Assembly: GCA_021778035.1 (NCBI GenBank) | Contig: JAJYCY010000011.1 | Coordinates: 6,679 to 42,874, forward strand | Direction: 5' to 3' | From: Pseudomonadota bacterium | GTDB taxonomy: Bacteria; Pseudomonadota; Gammaproteobacteria; Acidiferrobacterales; UBA6901 | DNA: 36,196 bases | Shown: piece after piece, positions 1-8,318 of the stretch | How positions within the stretch are numbered: position 1 is the stretch's first letter | How the letters are laid out: each line of letters begins with the position of its first letter | Notes under the pieces: model-generated | The model's input: the letters and a program-made list of their open reading frames with translations, nothing else | Database searches by the model: none | Told to the model about the DNA's origin: nothing | Translations under genes and position numbers: made by a program

Positions 1-218
1 TCAATGACGCGGTGATCCGCTGGATCACCCTGGCGCGCAAGACGGCGGTCACTGCGCCTTCGCCGCTTGCCAAGGAGAACCAGGAGGAGGCCCGGCCTGC
101 CGGTGGTCACGGCATGCGCGGCGAGCGTGAGTCTGGCGAGCGCGAGTCCGGCGAGCGGGTAGCTTCAGCGGAGGCGACCAGCGAAGACGCTGAAGGCGCC
201 GGCGCCGGCGAAGCCTGA
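1..218 (+). CDS. rpsF: 30S ribosomal protein bS6, C-terminal part
   Basis: The window opens inside this gene; only the last 72 or so codons are visible and they end with TGA at 216-218. The reading frame begins ..NDAVIRWITLARKTAVTAPSP, which matches the end of bS6 (usual form NDAVIRxxxxxxKxAVTxPSP). S6 binds the central domain of 16S rRNA together with S18, whose gene follows 75 bases downstream. After the conserved core the protein has a low-complexity, charged tail rich in Gly, Glu, Ser and Arg, encoded by a 15-bp tandem repeat at 120-157. Such tails are variable in S6. The usual enteric priB gene between rpsF and rpsR is absent. Identity rests on the short conserved stretch plus the rpsR-rplI neighbours. 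Confidence 0.9.
   Translation, partial: NDAVIRWITLARKTAVTAPSPLAKENQEEARPAGGHGMRGERESGERESGERVASAEATSEDAEGAGAGEA
120..157 (+). repeat. 15-bp tandem repeat in the rpsF tail
   Basis: Two full copies of a 15-base unit (ggcgagcgYgagtcY) at 120-134 and 135-149, followed by a partial third copy at 150-157. They encode GERES repeats in the disordered C-terminal tail of S6. Because the unit is a multiple of three, copy-number change keeps the frame. Confidence 0.85.
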
Positions 219-293
219 TTCATCACTTCGGGGCCGGTATGATGCCGGCAGGATCCAGCCAGATCTGGAACAGATTCCGGGAGTAACAAGAAG

Positions 294-521
294 ATGTCGC
301 GCTTTTTCCGTCGCAAGAAGTATTGCCGTTTCACTGCCGAGGGCGTGGTCGAGATCGACTACAAGGACATTGCCACGCTGAAGGGGTACGTTACCGAAAC
401 CGGCAAGATCATTCCCAGCCGCAACACCGGCACCAAGGCACACTACCAGCGTCAGCTGACACGCGCCGTCAAGCTCGCGCGCTACCTGGCGCTGCTGCCT
501 TACAGCGATTCCCATCGCTAG
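294..521 (+). CDS. rpsR: 30S ribosomal protein bS18
   Basis: A 75-residue basic protein, the normal length for bS18. It carries the family landmarks [10 protein letters not shown] at residues 4-13, [12 protein letters not shown] around 21-32, and [23 protein letters not shown] towards the end. S18 pairs with S6 on the platform of the small subunit. The ATG at 294 is preceded by GGGAGTAACAAGAAG, with GGGAG as the Shine-Dalgarno site. It lies between rpsF and rplI in the classic ribosomal operon order. In the same operon dnaB follows, as in many proteobacteria. Confidence 0.98.
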   Translation: MSRFFRRKKYCRFTAEGVVEIDYKDIATLKGYVTETGKIIPSRNTGTKAHYQRQLTRAVKLARYLALLPYSDSHR

Positions 522-583
522 TTCCACCATCATGACGCCGTCCGTGTGATTCCGGACATGGCGCAAGAGGACGAGGTTCCGAC

Positions 584-1033
584 ATGCAAGTGATATTGCT
601 GGAAAAGATCCGCAATCTCGGCGACCTGGGTGACCAGGTTAACGTCAAGCCGGGCTTTGGACGCAATTACCTGATACCGCACCGCAAGGCTGTAGCCGCG
701 ACTGAGGAGAACAAGGCCCTGTTCAACGCCCGGCGCGCCGAACTCGAGAAGACCCAGGCCGATGCGCTGGTCCGTGCCCGGTCCCGGGCCCAGACAATAG
801 CGGGTGCCACGGTCCAGATCGTCAGCAAGGCGAGCGAGGAAGGCAAGCTGTTCGGTTCGGTTGGTACTGCCGACATCGCCGATGCCATGACTGCCGCCGG
901 GTTCGAGCTTGCGCGCTCTGAGGTCCTGCTGCCCAACGGTCCGCTGAAGAACTTAGGCGACCACGAGGTAAGCGTGCTGCTGCATTCCGAAATGACTGTC
1001 CATATAATCGTTTCGGTCATCGGAGAGGCCTAG
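584..1033 (+). CDS. rplI: 50S ribosomal protein bL9
   Basis: A 149-residue protein of the length typical for bL9. The N-terminal 23S-rRNA-binding domain is clear ([25 protein letters not shown] then [14 protein letters not shown]), followed by the long connecting helix and the C-terminal domain (residues about 75-149, with [16 protein letters not shown]). L9 binds domain V of 23S rRNA near the L1 stalk. A GAGGTTC-type Shine-Dalgarno site precedes ATG 584. The stop at 1033 is about 70 bases upstream of the dnaB start, with no obvious terminator between, so co-transcription with dnaB is likely. Confidence 0.98.
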   Translation: MQVILLEKIRNLGDLGDQVNVKPGFGRNYLIPHRKAVAATEENKALFNARRAELEKTQADALVRARSRAQTIAGATVQIVSKASEEGKLFGSVGTADIADAMTAAGFELARSEVLLPNGPLKNLGDHEVSVLLHSEMTVHIIVSVIGEA

Positions 1034-1104
1034 CCCCCCGGGTTCATCGTCTGCCGGGCTGTCGTTGCGGGCAGCCGGCGCAGGCTGCAGTGCACGGAGG
1101 ATCG

Positions 1105-4100
1105 ATGGAGGAACTGGCCTTTCCGATCGGGAGCTCCGGGTCCGGCACGGACACGCTCAGGCTTCCGCCGCAGTCCCTCGAAGCCGAGCAGTCCGTGCTC
1201 GGCGGTCTCATGCTCGACAACCAGCGCTGGGACCAGGTTGCTGACCGTGTGGTGGCCGAAGATTTCTACCGCAAGGAACACCGGCTGATCTTCCGCGCCG
1301 TTGCATCCCTGTGTGACGCTGGCAGTCCGGCCGATGTCGTGACAGTCTCCGAGTGGCTCGAGAAGAACGGCGAGATCGAGGCTGCAGGCGGACTCTCCTA
1401 TCTCGGGCAGCTCGCGAACAACACCCCCAGTGCCGCCAACATCGTGGCCTACGCGGATATCGTGCGCGAGCGCGCGATCCTGCGTAATCTCATCCGTGTC
1501 GCCAACAACATCGGTGCGAGTGCCTACGCCCCGGAAGGACGCAGCGCCGGCGAGCTGCTCGACTACGCCGAAAAGCACATTCTGGACATCAGCGAGCGTG
1601 GCATGCATCACCGCAGCGGTTTCCAGCCGCTGAAGACGCTGCTCACCAAGGCGGTCGACCGCATCGACCAGCTGTTCCGGTCCGAAAGCCCGATCACGGG
1701 CGTGCCGACGGGCTTCAGCGACCTCGATGCCATGACCTCGGGGTTGCAGGCAGGCGATCTCGTCATTGTGGCCGGCAGGCCGTCCATGGGGAAATGCGTC
1801 GCACACGACTCCGAGCTGGTCATGGACGATGGCAGTATCGTGACCATCGAGGAGATTTTCCGTCATCGCCGCGGCCAGCGGGTCGGAACGCTTTCGAATG
1901 ATTATCGGGTCGGACGCGCCATGCCGGGTGACTATGTCGATGACGGCCTCAGGCCCGTTTTCGAGGTCACCACGCGGCTCGGGCGCCGCATCACGACCAC
2001 GCTGACGCATCCCTTTCTGACCGTGCCTGGCTGGCGCCCTCTGGGCGAGCTGAAGGCTGGAGACCGGATCGCGGTTCCACGCCGCCTGCCCGTGTTCGGC
2101 GAGGAAGAGCTGCGCGACTGTGAGGTCAGGCTGCTTGGCTATCTGGCTGGCGATGGCGGCTGGAGCGGCGGTGGCGTCCAGTGCACTGCCAGCAATCCAC
2201 GCATTACGGCGGAGTTTCGCCAGTCGGTGGACGCGTGCGGCGGCTCGTCGCCGACCGTGATGGAACAACGCCGGCCGACCGCAGTGCAGGCGGCTTCCCC
2301 GGCTGCAGTGACCTGCCGGTATGCCGGGGAACCGGTGCCGGCAGCGGCAGCGTGGAGCAATCCGTGCGCAGTGGCGCATGCCGAACCCGCCGGTCAGGCA
2401 CCGGATGCGCCCGGACGTGGCGGGGATCCGCTCACCTGCTGGCTCGATGACCTCGGACTTCTGGGGTGCAATCCATCCGAAAAGACCATTCCGGCCGCGA
2501 TATTCCGTCTCACCCGGCGGCAGCTCGTCCTGTTTCTCAGCCGGTTCTTTGCGGTGGATGGCCGGGTGACGGTGGGTGTGTCCGGCCAGGCGCAGATCGG
2601 CTGGTCGACAGCCAGCGAAAAGCTGGCGCACCAGATCCAGCACCTGCTGCTGCGTTTCGGTGTCATCGCGTCGCTGCGCCGGCACGGCCGGCGCCGTCAA
2701 GCGCACCATGGCATGTGGCAGCTCGGCATCACCCATGCCGACTCGGTGCTGGCGTTTGCGCGCGATATCGGTATTTACGGGAAGGAAGAAGCGCTGGCAG
2801 CGGCCGTCAGGCAGATCGGGCGGCGGCCCCGCAGGGATACGGACCGGGTGCCGGCCGCAGTGTGGCGCCGCATCGCGGCCGCAAAAGGCGATTTGTCGTG
2901 GGCGGAACTTGCCCGCAGGGCGGGCGTCCCGGGTCCGGACCGCCGGGCCGGCGGGCGTCAGCTGTCCAGGCCGCAACTCGCCAGGTATGCGCTGGTGCTC
3001 GGAAACCGCGAGCTGCTGTCGCTTGCCCAGAGCGATGTCTGCTGGGACCGCATCGTCTCGATCGTGCCGCTGGGTGAAAAGCAGGTCTACGATCTCACCA
3101 TTCCGGACACGCACAATTTCATCGCCAACGATGTCTGCGTGCACAATACCTCGCTCGCCATGAACATCGCAGAGAGCGCTGCCGTCGGCCAGAAGCTTCC
3201 GGTGGCGGTGTTCAGCATGGAGATGCCGGGCGAGCAACTGGCGATGCGCATGATGTCGTCGCTCGGACGCATCAACGCCCACAAGGTGCGCACCGGCAAG
3301 CTTGATGACGACGACTGGCCGCGCCTGACATCGGCCATCGGGCTGCTTGCCGACGCGCCGATGTTCATCGACGATACCCCGGCGCTGACGCCGCTCGAGC
3401 TGCGGTCGCGCGCGCGGCGCCTGAAGCGTGAACACGGTCTCGGCATGATCGTCGTCGACTACCTGCAGCTTATGCAGTCACCAGAGGCCGGCGAGAACCG
3501 CGCGACAGAAATCTCCGGTATCACGCGATCACTCAAGAGTCTGGCGAAGGAGCTGAACGTACCGCTCATCGCGATGTCGCAGCTCAATCGCAGTCTCGAG
3601 CAGCGCCCGAACAAGCGGCCGGTCATGTCAGACCTGAGGGAATGCGTCACCGGCGATACCCTGGTCTGTCTGGCGGATGGCCGGCGTGTCGCGATACGCC
3701 ACCTGGTCGGGACCACGCCCGAGGTATGGGCGGTGTCCGATGATCAGCGGATCGTGGCGGCGCGCAGTGACATGGTCTGGAAGGTGGGGCGGCGCCCGGT
3801 GCAACGCGTGATGCTGGCGAGCGGCAGGTCATTGCGGGCCACTGCGGAGCACCGCGTGCTGAGCGGTGGCGGATGGCGGACGATTTCCGAGCTCAGGGTT
3901 GGCGAGCGGGTTGCGCTAGCACGGCGCCTGCCTGTGCCGGTCAACGCAACGCAGTGGCCAGGGACCCATCTGATCCGGCTGGCCCGTCTCGTCGGGCATG
4001 ACAGTCATCCCAGGCATCAGCCGCTGCGGGTTGCCCCGGCGTCCGGGGAAAACCGCGGCGCCGTCGCAGCCGCCGCGTCAGAGAATTCCGGCAGGCACTC

Positions 4101-5073
4101 CCCGGTTTTCAGCGGAAATGGCCGCTGGCGGCGAGCCGGGATCAACCGGTGGCCACTCGATCACAGGATTTTCGGCCAGCGTCCGGCAGACAAACACCTG
4201 CCAGCCGGAATATTTTCGCTTTCCGACGTGCAGACTGCGCTGCTTCTGCGCCATCTCTGGGTGGCCGGCGGGGCGATCCACGCCCGCACCCAGGGTGGCA
4301 GCGCGCGGGTTTTTTTCAGCACACCCAGCCGGCGGCTGGCGCTTGATGTGGCGGCGCTGCTGTTGCGATGCTCCATCGTGGGCCGTATCACAGAGCTCAA
4401 ACAGCAGGGTGCGCGCGATCTTTATACCGTCGACGTTCCGGGCGCAGCCCAGCAGCGTGTTTTTCTCGACGCCGTGGGCGCATCCGGATTGCTCGCGGTT
4501 CAGGCCCGGGCTCTGCGCGCCGCGCTCTGTGCCGTGCCGCTAAACAGCCATGCCGGTACGCTGCCGCAGGAACGGGTCGGGCAGGTGCAAGGACATGGGC
4601 GCACGCACGGGGTGTCGCAATGGCCGATGGTGGTCGCGCGCGGGATGTCCTGCGGCAGCGCCGGTCATTCCTGCTTCGCGCCATCGCGTGAGACGTCCGC
4701 GGATCATGCCGTAACCCCCGACGATCCGGGGTCGTGCCAGGGGCCGGGTTCGGACCTGTTCTGGGACCGCGTGGTGGCCGTGCTCCCGGACGGGGAAGAA
4801 GAGGTCTACGACCTCACGGTGCCGGGACCCGCAAACTGGCTGGCGGACGGAATCGTGACGCACAACTCGGGGGCGATCGAGCAGGATGCGGACGTCATTT
4901 TCTTCATCTACCGCGATGAGGTCTACAACGAGGACAGCCAGGACAAGGGCACTGCCGAGATCATCATCGGCAAGCAGCGTAACGGTCCGACCGGCAAGAT
5001 CCGCCTGACTTTCCTCGGCGAATATACCCGGTTCGAGAACTACGCCAGCGGAAACTATGACGAACGCTTCTGA
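1105..5073 (+). CDS. dnaB: Replicative DNA helicase DnaB precursor containing two inteins
   Basis: Hexameric helicase that unwinds DNA at the replication fork. The single frame encodes 1322 residues, but only 463 are extein, close to the usual size of about 470. Exteins are residues 1-230 (N-terminal domain, linker, start of the RecA-like domain up to GRPSMGK), 682-846 (rest of Walker A from Thr, then Walker B VVDYLQL near 783-789) and 1255-1322 (from SGAIEQDAD to the C-terminus, including KQRNGPTG). Intein 1 (231-681) splits Walker A between Lys and Thr; intein 2 (847-1254) lies after DLRE. Active helicase therefore needs two splicing events. ATG 1105 is chosen because GGAGG sits at 1096-1100; an in-frame GTG at 1090 has no comparable site. 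Neighbours rplI and alr fit the conserved order. DnaC is not seen, but dciA lies in this window. Confidence 0.96.
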   Translation: MEELAFPIGSSGSGTDTLRLPPQSLEAEQSVLGGLMLDNQRWDQVADRVVAEDFYRKEHRLIFRAVASLCDAGSPADVVTVSEWLEKNGEIEAAGGLSYLGQLANNTPSAANIVAYADIVRERAILRNLIRVANNIGASAYAPEGRSAGELLDYAEKHILDISERGMHHRSGFQPLKTLLTKAVDRIDQLFRSESPITGVPTGFSDLDAMTSGLQAGDLVIVAGRPSMGKCVAHDSELVMDDGSIVTIEEIFRHRRGQRVGTLSNDYRVGRAMPGDYVDDGLRPVFEVTTRLGRRITTTLTHPFLTVPGWRPLGELKAGDRIAVPRRLPVFGEEELRDCEVRLLGYLAGDGGWSGGGVQCTASNPRITAEFRQSVDACGGSSPTVMEQRRPTAVQAASPAAVTCRYAGEPVPAAAAWSNPCAVAHAEPAGQAPDAPGRGGDPLTCWLDDLGLLGCNPSEKTIPAAIFRLTRRQLVLFLSRFFAVDGRVTVGVSGQAQIGWSTASEKLAHQIQHLLLRFGVIASLRRHGRRRQAHHGMWQLGITHADSVLAFARDIGIYGKEEALAAAVRQIGRRPRRDTDRVPAAVWRRIAAAKGDLSWAELARRAGVPGPDRRAGGRQLSRPQLARYALVLGNRELLSLAQSDVCWDRIVSIVPLGEKQVYDLTIPDTHNFIANDVCVHNTSLAMNIAESAAVGQKLPVAVFSMEMPGEQLAMRMMSSLGRINAHKVRTGKLDDDDWPRLTSAIGLLADAPMFIDDTPALTPLELRSRARRLKREHGLGMIVVDYLQLMQSPEAGENRATEISGITRSLKSLAKELNVPLIAMSQLNRSLEQRPNKRPVMSDLRECVTGDTLVCLADGRRVAIRHLVGTTPEVWAVSDDQRIVAARSDMVWKVGRRPVQRVMLASGRSLRATAEHRVLSGGGWRTISELRVGERVALARRLPVPVNATQWPGTHLIRLARLVGHDSHPRHQPLRVAPASGENRGAVAAAASENSGRHSPVFSGNGRWRRAGINRWPLDHRIFGQRPADKHLPAGIFSLSDVQTALLLRHLWVAGGAIHARTQGGSARVFFSTPSRRLALDVAALLLRCSIVGRITELKQQGARDLYTVDVPGAAQQRVFLDAVGASGLLAVQARALRAALCAVPLNSHAGTLPQERVGQVQGHGRTHGVSQWPMVVARGMSCGSAGHSCFAPSRETSADHAVTPDDPGSCQGPGSDLFWDRVVAVLPDGEEEVYDLTVPGPANWLADGIVTHNSGAIEQDADVIFFIYRDEVYNEDSQDKGTAEIIIGKQRNGPTGKIRLTFLGEYTRFENYASGNYDERF
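1795..3147 (+). other. DnaB intein 1 (Walker A site) with LAGLIDADG endonuclease
   Basis: A 451-residue self-splicing element inserted in frame in Walker A, between the Lys and Thr codons of GRPSMGKT. It begins with Cys (TGC 1795) and ends with His-Asn (3142-3147), followed by Thr (ACC 3148) as the +1 nucleophile. The N-terminal Hint half includes block A (CVAHDSELVMDDG) and block B TLTH with the conserved Thr and His. Next come two homing-endonuclease motifs, LLGYLAGDGG (2131-2160) and FLSRFFAVDG (2533-2562), each keeping the acidic residue (Asp codons at 2152 and 2557). A linker between them (about 2230-2430) is Ala/Pro-rich. A helix-turn-helix-like segment follows near 2850-3000. Block F is VYDLTIPDTHNFIAN and block G ends VCVHN. 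All splicing residues are present, so splicing should work; endonuclease activity is possible but unproven. Confidence 0.95.
3643..4866 (+). other. DnaB intein 2 (DLRE/SGAIEQ site) with decayed endonuclease
   Basis: A 408-residue intein beginning with Cys (TGC 3643) directly after DLRE and ending His-Asn (4861-4866), followed by Ser (TCG 4867) of SGAIEQDAD. Splicing blocks look intact: block A CVTGDTLVCLADG, block B TAEH, block F VYDLTVPGPANWLADG, block G IVTHN. It resembles, as I remember it, the intein family of Rhodothermus DnaB. The endonuclease region looks dead. The first LAGLIDADG helix reads RLARLVGHDSHP (3976-4011), where relatives have a form like LLGHLIGDG, so the Gly-Asp is lost or about four residues are deleted. 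The second reads LRHLWVAGGAI (4246-4278), where relatives have LRHLWATDG, so the Asp is replaced by Gly. The segment 4010-4150 is also poorly conserved. I infer a splicing-competent intein that can no longer home. Confidence 0.93.
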
Positions 5074-5099
5074 CGCTCATCACCGCGCCGGCAGCGACC

Positions 5100-6182
5100 A
5101 TGTCTAGGCCGGCCCGTGTACAGCTGTCGGCGGCGGCTCTGCGGCACAATCTGGCGCGCGTGCGCAGCTACGCTCCGGCGTCACGGGTCATGGCGGTGGT
5201 CAAGGCCAACGGTTACGGGCACGGGCTCGAATGGGCGGCACAGGTCCTGTCCGGGGCTGATGCCTTCGGCGTCACCAGCCTCGATGAGGCGATCGCGCTG
5301 CGCCGTGCCGGCGTGACCGGGCCGGTGTGCCTGCTGGAGGGGGCGTTCCGGCGCGAGGAACTGGCAGAGATCGCGGCACACCGCCTGGCGGCAGTCGTGC
5401 ACCACGACCGCCAGGTCGAGCAGCTCGAACGCTTGAGCGGCGGTACGCCAGTCGACGTATGGCTTAAGATCGATACCGGCATGCACCGGATCGGTTTCGA
5501 CTCCGGGCGCGCCGGCGAGGCATTCCGGCGGCTGCGTGCCTGTCGCGGAGTCGGAAGTCTTGGCCTGCTGTCCCATTTTGCGCGTGCCGACAATCCTCTT
5601 GATGATGCCACGGTGCTCCAGATCCGGCAGTTCCAGGCATTCGCTGCTGCAGTCGGCGGCGAACGCAGCATTGCCAACTCCGCAGGCATCGTCGCATGGC
5701 CGGAAAGCCGCATGGAGTGGGTGCGGCCGGGGATCATGCTGTATGGCGCTTCGCCGGTGATCGGCCAGCCGGCAGGGGCGTACGGACTCGAGCCGGTCAT
5801 GACGCTGCACAGCGAGGTGATCGCGGTCAACCGGTGGCGGCGTGGCGACGCCATCGGCTATGGCGGCGACTGGCGCTGCCCGCAGGACATGCCGGTCGGT
5901 GTAGTGGCGATCGGCTATGGAGACGGCTATCCGCGTCATGCACCTTCCGGCACGCCAGTGCTGGTCAATGGTCGCCGGGTGCCGCTCATCGGACGCGTGT
6001 CCATGGACATGATCACGGTCGACCTGCGTACGCAACCCGACACGCGGGTCGGGGACCCTGCGGTGCTGTGGGGCCAGGGGCTGCCGGTGGAAGAAATTGC
6101 GGCGCACGCCGGAACGATCTCCTACGAGCTTCTGTGCCACGTCGCGCCGCGGGTGATGCGGGTCGCGCCGCCGGAGGGCTGA
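5100..6182 (+). CDS. alr: Alanine racemase
   Basis: PLP enzyme that interconverts L- and D-alanine, supplying D-Ala for peptidoglycan. The 360 residues match the family length. The PLP lysine lies in AVVKANGYGHG (Lys35) near the N-terminus, the barrel follows, and the C-terminal domain carries AIGYGDGYPRHAP, with the catalytic Tyr, and IGRVSMDMITVDL. It starts 26 bases after the dnaB stop and ends four bases before the radA start, so dnaB-alr-radA look like one transcription unit. The dnaB-alr pairing is common in gammaproteobacteria. ATG 5100 has only a weak Shine-Dalgarno site (AGCGACC). Confidence 0.97.
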   Translation: MSRPARVQLSAAALRHNLARVRSYAPASRVMAVVKANGYGHGLEWAAQVLSGADAFGVTSLDEAIALRRAGVTGPVCLLEGAFRREELAEIAAHRLAAVVHHDRQVEQLERLSGGTPVDVWLKIDTGMHRIGFDSGRAGEAFRRLRACRGVGSLGLLSHFARADNPLDDATVLQIRQFQAFAAAVGGERSIANSAGIVAWPESRMEWVRPGIMLYGASPVIGQPAGAYGLEPVMTLHSEVIAVNRWRRGDAIGYGGDWRCPQDMPVGVVAIGYGDGYPRHAPSGTPVLVNGRRVPLIGRVSMDMITVDLRTQPDTRVGDPAVLWGQGLPVEEIAAHAGTISYELLCHVAPRVMRVAPPEG

Positions 6183-6186
6183 GGGC

Positions 6187-7551
6187 ATGTCGCGGGAGAA
6201 GTCGGTATTCAGCTGCGGTGAATGTGGCGCCCAGTCACCGAAATGGACCGGACAGTGTCCGGGCTGCGGCGGCTGGAACACGCTCGTGGAGACCGTGCTA
6301 CCAGCGGCTGCCGGACGGTCCGGAAGGTTCAGTCCGTCCGGCAGTGTATCCCCGGTTCAGGTGCTGGCAGCGGTTCCGGCGCTGGCAGTGGAGAGGATCA
6401 GCAGCGGACTGGCGGAGCTCGACCGGGTGCTGGGCGGCAATGGGATGGTCGCCGGGTCGGTGGCATTGATTGGCGGCGATCCGGGCATCGGCAAGTCGAC
6501 GCTGCTGCTCCAGGCCCTTGCCGTCATTTCCCAGAAAGCGCCCGCCCTGTATGTCACCGGAGAGGAGTCGGCACACCAGGTCGCGCTGCGGGCGCAGCGC
6601 CTCGGGGTACGGGCTGAGGCGGTACGGCTGCTCGCCGAGAACCGCATCGAATCGATCATTGCGCACGCGCTGGCCGAACAGCCGGCGGTAATGGTCATCG
6701 ATTCGATCCAGACCGTGTATACCGAAATGCTGCAGTCGGCTCCCGGCAGTGTCGCCCAGGTACGCGAATCGGCGGCGCAGCTCGTGCGCTACGCCAAGCA
6801 GGCAGGCGTCGGGCTGTTTCTGGTCGGGCATGTGACCAAGGAAGGCGCGCTGGCCGGGCCGCGTGTGCTCGAACACATGGTCGATACGGTGCTGTATTTC
6901 GAGGGCGACAGCGCCAGCCAGTTCCGTGTCATTCGTGCGATCAAGAACCGGTTCGGCGCCGTGAACGAGATCGGTGTGTTCCTGATGACGGAAACAGGTC
7001 TGCGCGAGGTCGGGAACCCGTCGGCGATGTTCATCAGCCGTCAGGCTGACGTGGTGTCCGGAAGCGTGGTACTGGCCACACAGGAGGGCACGCGCCCGCT
7101 GCTGGTGGAGGTCCAGGCGCTGGTCGACGAAAGCCATGCACCGAACCCGCGCCGCGTGTGCGTCGGGCTCGATCAGAACCGGCTGGCGATGCTGCTGGCG
7201 GTGCTGCACCGGCATGCGGGCATCGCGATGTTCGACCAGGACGTGTTCGTCAACGTGGCCGGGGGCGTGCGGGTGCTCGAGCCGGCTGCCGATCTGGCCG
7301 TGCTCACTGCCGCCGTATCCAGCCTGCGCAGTGTGCCGCTCGGCCGGGATCTGGTGGTGTTCGGGGAAGTCGGCCTGGCTGGCGAGGTGCGTCCGGTCCA
7401 GCGTGGCCAGGAACGCATCCGGGAAGCGGCGAAGCTCGGCTTCCGGCGTGCCGTGCTGCCGGCAGCCAACATGCCGCGCCGGCCCGAGGCGGGCATCGAG
7501 CTCATTGCCGTGCGGCGCGTGGAGGAGGCGCTGGAGGCGGTGCTGCGCTAG
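6187..7551 (+). CDS. radA: DNA repair protein RadA
   Basis: RecA-like ATPase that promotes branch migration of recombination intermediates. The 454 residues fit the family. Order of parts: N-terminal C4 zinc finger (Cys10, 13, 24, 27), Walker A GGDPGIGKST at 96-105, the RadA signature KNRFG at 253-257, and a C-terminal Lon-like domain (VNVAGGVRVLEPAADLAV and GEVGLAGEVRPV). In characterised RadA, the protein drives DNA along recombination intermediates and has been reported to interact with DnaB, which fits its place behind dnaB here. Its end is only 12 bases from the stop of the convergent FHA gene, so no terminator fits between. Confidence 0.97.
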   Translation: MSREKSVFSCGECGAQSPKWTGQCPGCGGWNTLVETVLPAAAGRSGRFSPSGSVSPVQVLAAVPALAVERISSGLAELDRVLGGNGMVAGSVALIGGDPGIGKSTLLLQALAVISQKAPALYVTGEESAHQVALRAQRLGVRAEAVRLLAENRIESIIAHALAEQPAVMVIDSIQTVYTEMLQSAPGSVAQVRESAAQLVRYAKQAGVGLFLVGHVTKEGALAGPRVLEHMVDTVLYFEGDSASQFRVIRAIKNRFGAVNEIGVFLMTETGLREVGNPSAMFISRQADVVSGSVVLATQEGTRPLLVEVQALVDESHAPNPRRVCVGLDQNRLAMLLAVLHRHAGIAMFDQDVFVNVAGGVRVLEPAADLAVLTAAVSSLRSVPLGRDLVVFGEVGLAGEVRPVQRGQERIREAAKLGFRRAVLPAANMPRRPEAGIELIAVRRVEEALEAVLR

Positions 7552-7563
7552 GCCGGCGCAGCC

Positions 7564-8250
7564 TTACTTCAGATGGAACTGCATGCGCGATCCGGCGATC
7601 TCGATGATGTCGCCGTTCTTCAGTTCCTCACCGCGCAGCGCGACCGGCTTGCCGTTCAGTACCGGCCGGTCTGCTTCCGAGCCGGGTGTCAGAATGTAGG
7701 CGCCGCGTACATTGCGGCTGATCGTCGCCGCCATTTTCCCGGCGCGGCCGAGGTTGGTCACCGCCTTGGTGAGTTCAATGCGCTTGCCGCTGCTGGCGCC
7801 GCTTAGCACGAAAATGGCGCCCTGGCGGTTGTCCCGTACTGCGGCGGCAGGGGCCGCCGTGGGGGTGGCCGCAGGGGGCGATGCCGGGTGTGCCGCCTCC
7901 TCGTGTTTCAAAGGAGTGATGATGACCGTCTTGGCGAGCGAGTCGCCGCCAGGCAGGGCTGCATTTTCGTTCACGTACAGCAGGGAATGCTTGCCGATGC
8001 CCACCGCATCCCCGTTGATGAGGTGGTGCTTGCTGATTTTCTTGTTGTTGACGAACGTACCGTTGGTGCTGTTGAGATCCTGTATGAAGCTGTCTTCGCC
8101 AATGGTGAACAGCGACGCATGATTGCCGCTGACGGAAAGATTGTCGAGAACGATGTCGCTCCCCGGGCGGCGGCCTATGGACATATCGCCCTGCTTGAGC
8201 ACGACCTGGTCGATTACGACGTCTTCAAACTTGATGATCAGTTTCGCCAT
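7564..8250 (-). CDS. Double FHA-domain protein
   Basis: A 228-residue protein with no signal peptide or membrane segment. FHA domains bind phosphothreonine peptides. The first domain (about 5-95) has the full signature: GRRPGSD at 26-32, SGNH at 41-44 and LNSTNGT at 59-65. A Pro/Ala-rich linker (about 118-142) leads to a second, weaker FHA-like fold (about 145-228). That one has LGRAG at 167-171 and a VLNGKPV turn at 197-203 but no SxxH, so it may not bind phosphopeptides. It lies 68 bases downstream of a PP2C phosphatase on the same strand, which suggests a Ser/Thr-phosphorylation circuit; the kinase is not in this window. The process it serves cannot be told from the sequence. Confidence 0.88.
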   Translation of the reverse strand: MAKLIIKFEDVVIDQVVLKQGDMSIGRRPGSDIVLDNLSVSGNHASLFTIGEDSFIQDLNSTNGTFVNNKKISKHHLINGDAVGIGKHSLLYVNENAALPGGDSLAKTVIITPLKHEEAAHPASPPAATPTAAPAAAVRDNRQGAIFVLSGASSGKRIELTKAVTNLGRAGKMAATISRNVRGAYILTPGSEADRPVLNGKPVALRGEELKNGDIIEIAGSRMQFHLK

Positions 8251-8318
8251 TGTCTCGATTCCCGCCTTTCAACTGTTAGGCCACAGCCGTGGCACTGAAA
8301 AACTGCCGCAAAAGACCC

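Noticed and set aside
1030-3435. A long minus-strand open frame of about 800 codons opposite dnaB
   Set aside because: It is antisense to clear DnaB and intein coding sequence, has no recognisable motif and a low-complexity composition (Arg, His, Ala, Pro), as expected of shadow frames in GC-rich DNA.
1795-4866. Reading the dnaB inserts as domain fusions or assembly artefacts
   Set aside because: Exact Cys-to-His-Asn boundaries, a Thr or Ser at +1, intact splicing blocks and an uninterrupted frame fit inteins, and removing them restores a normal DnaB.
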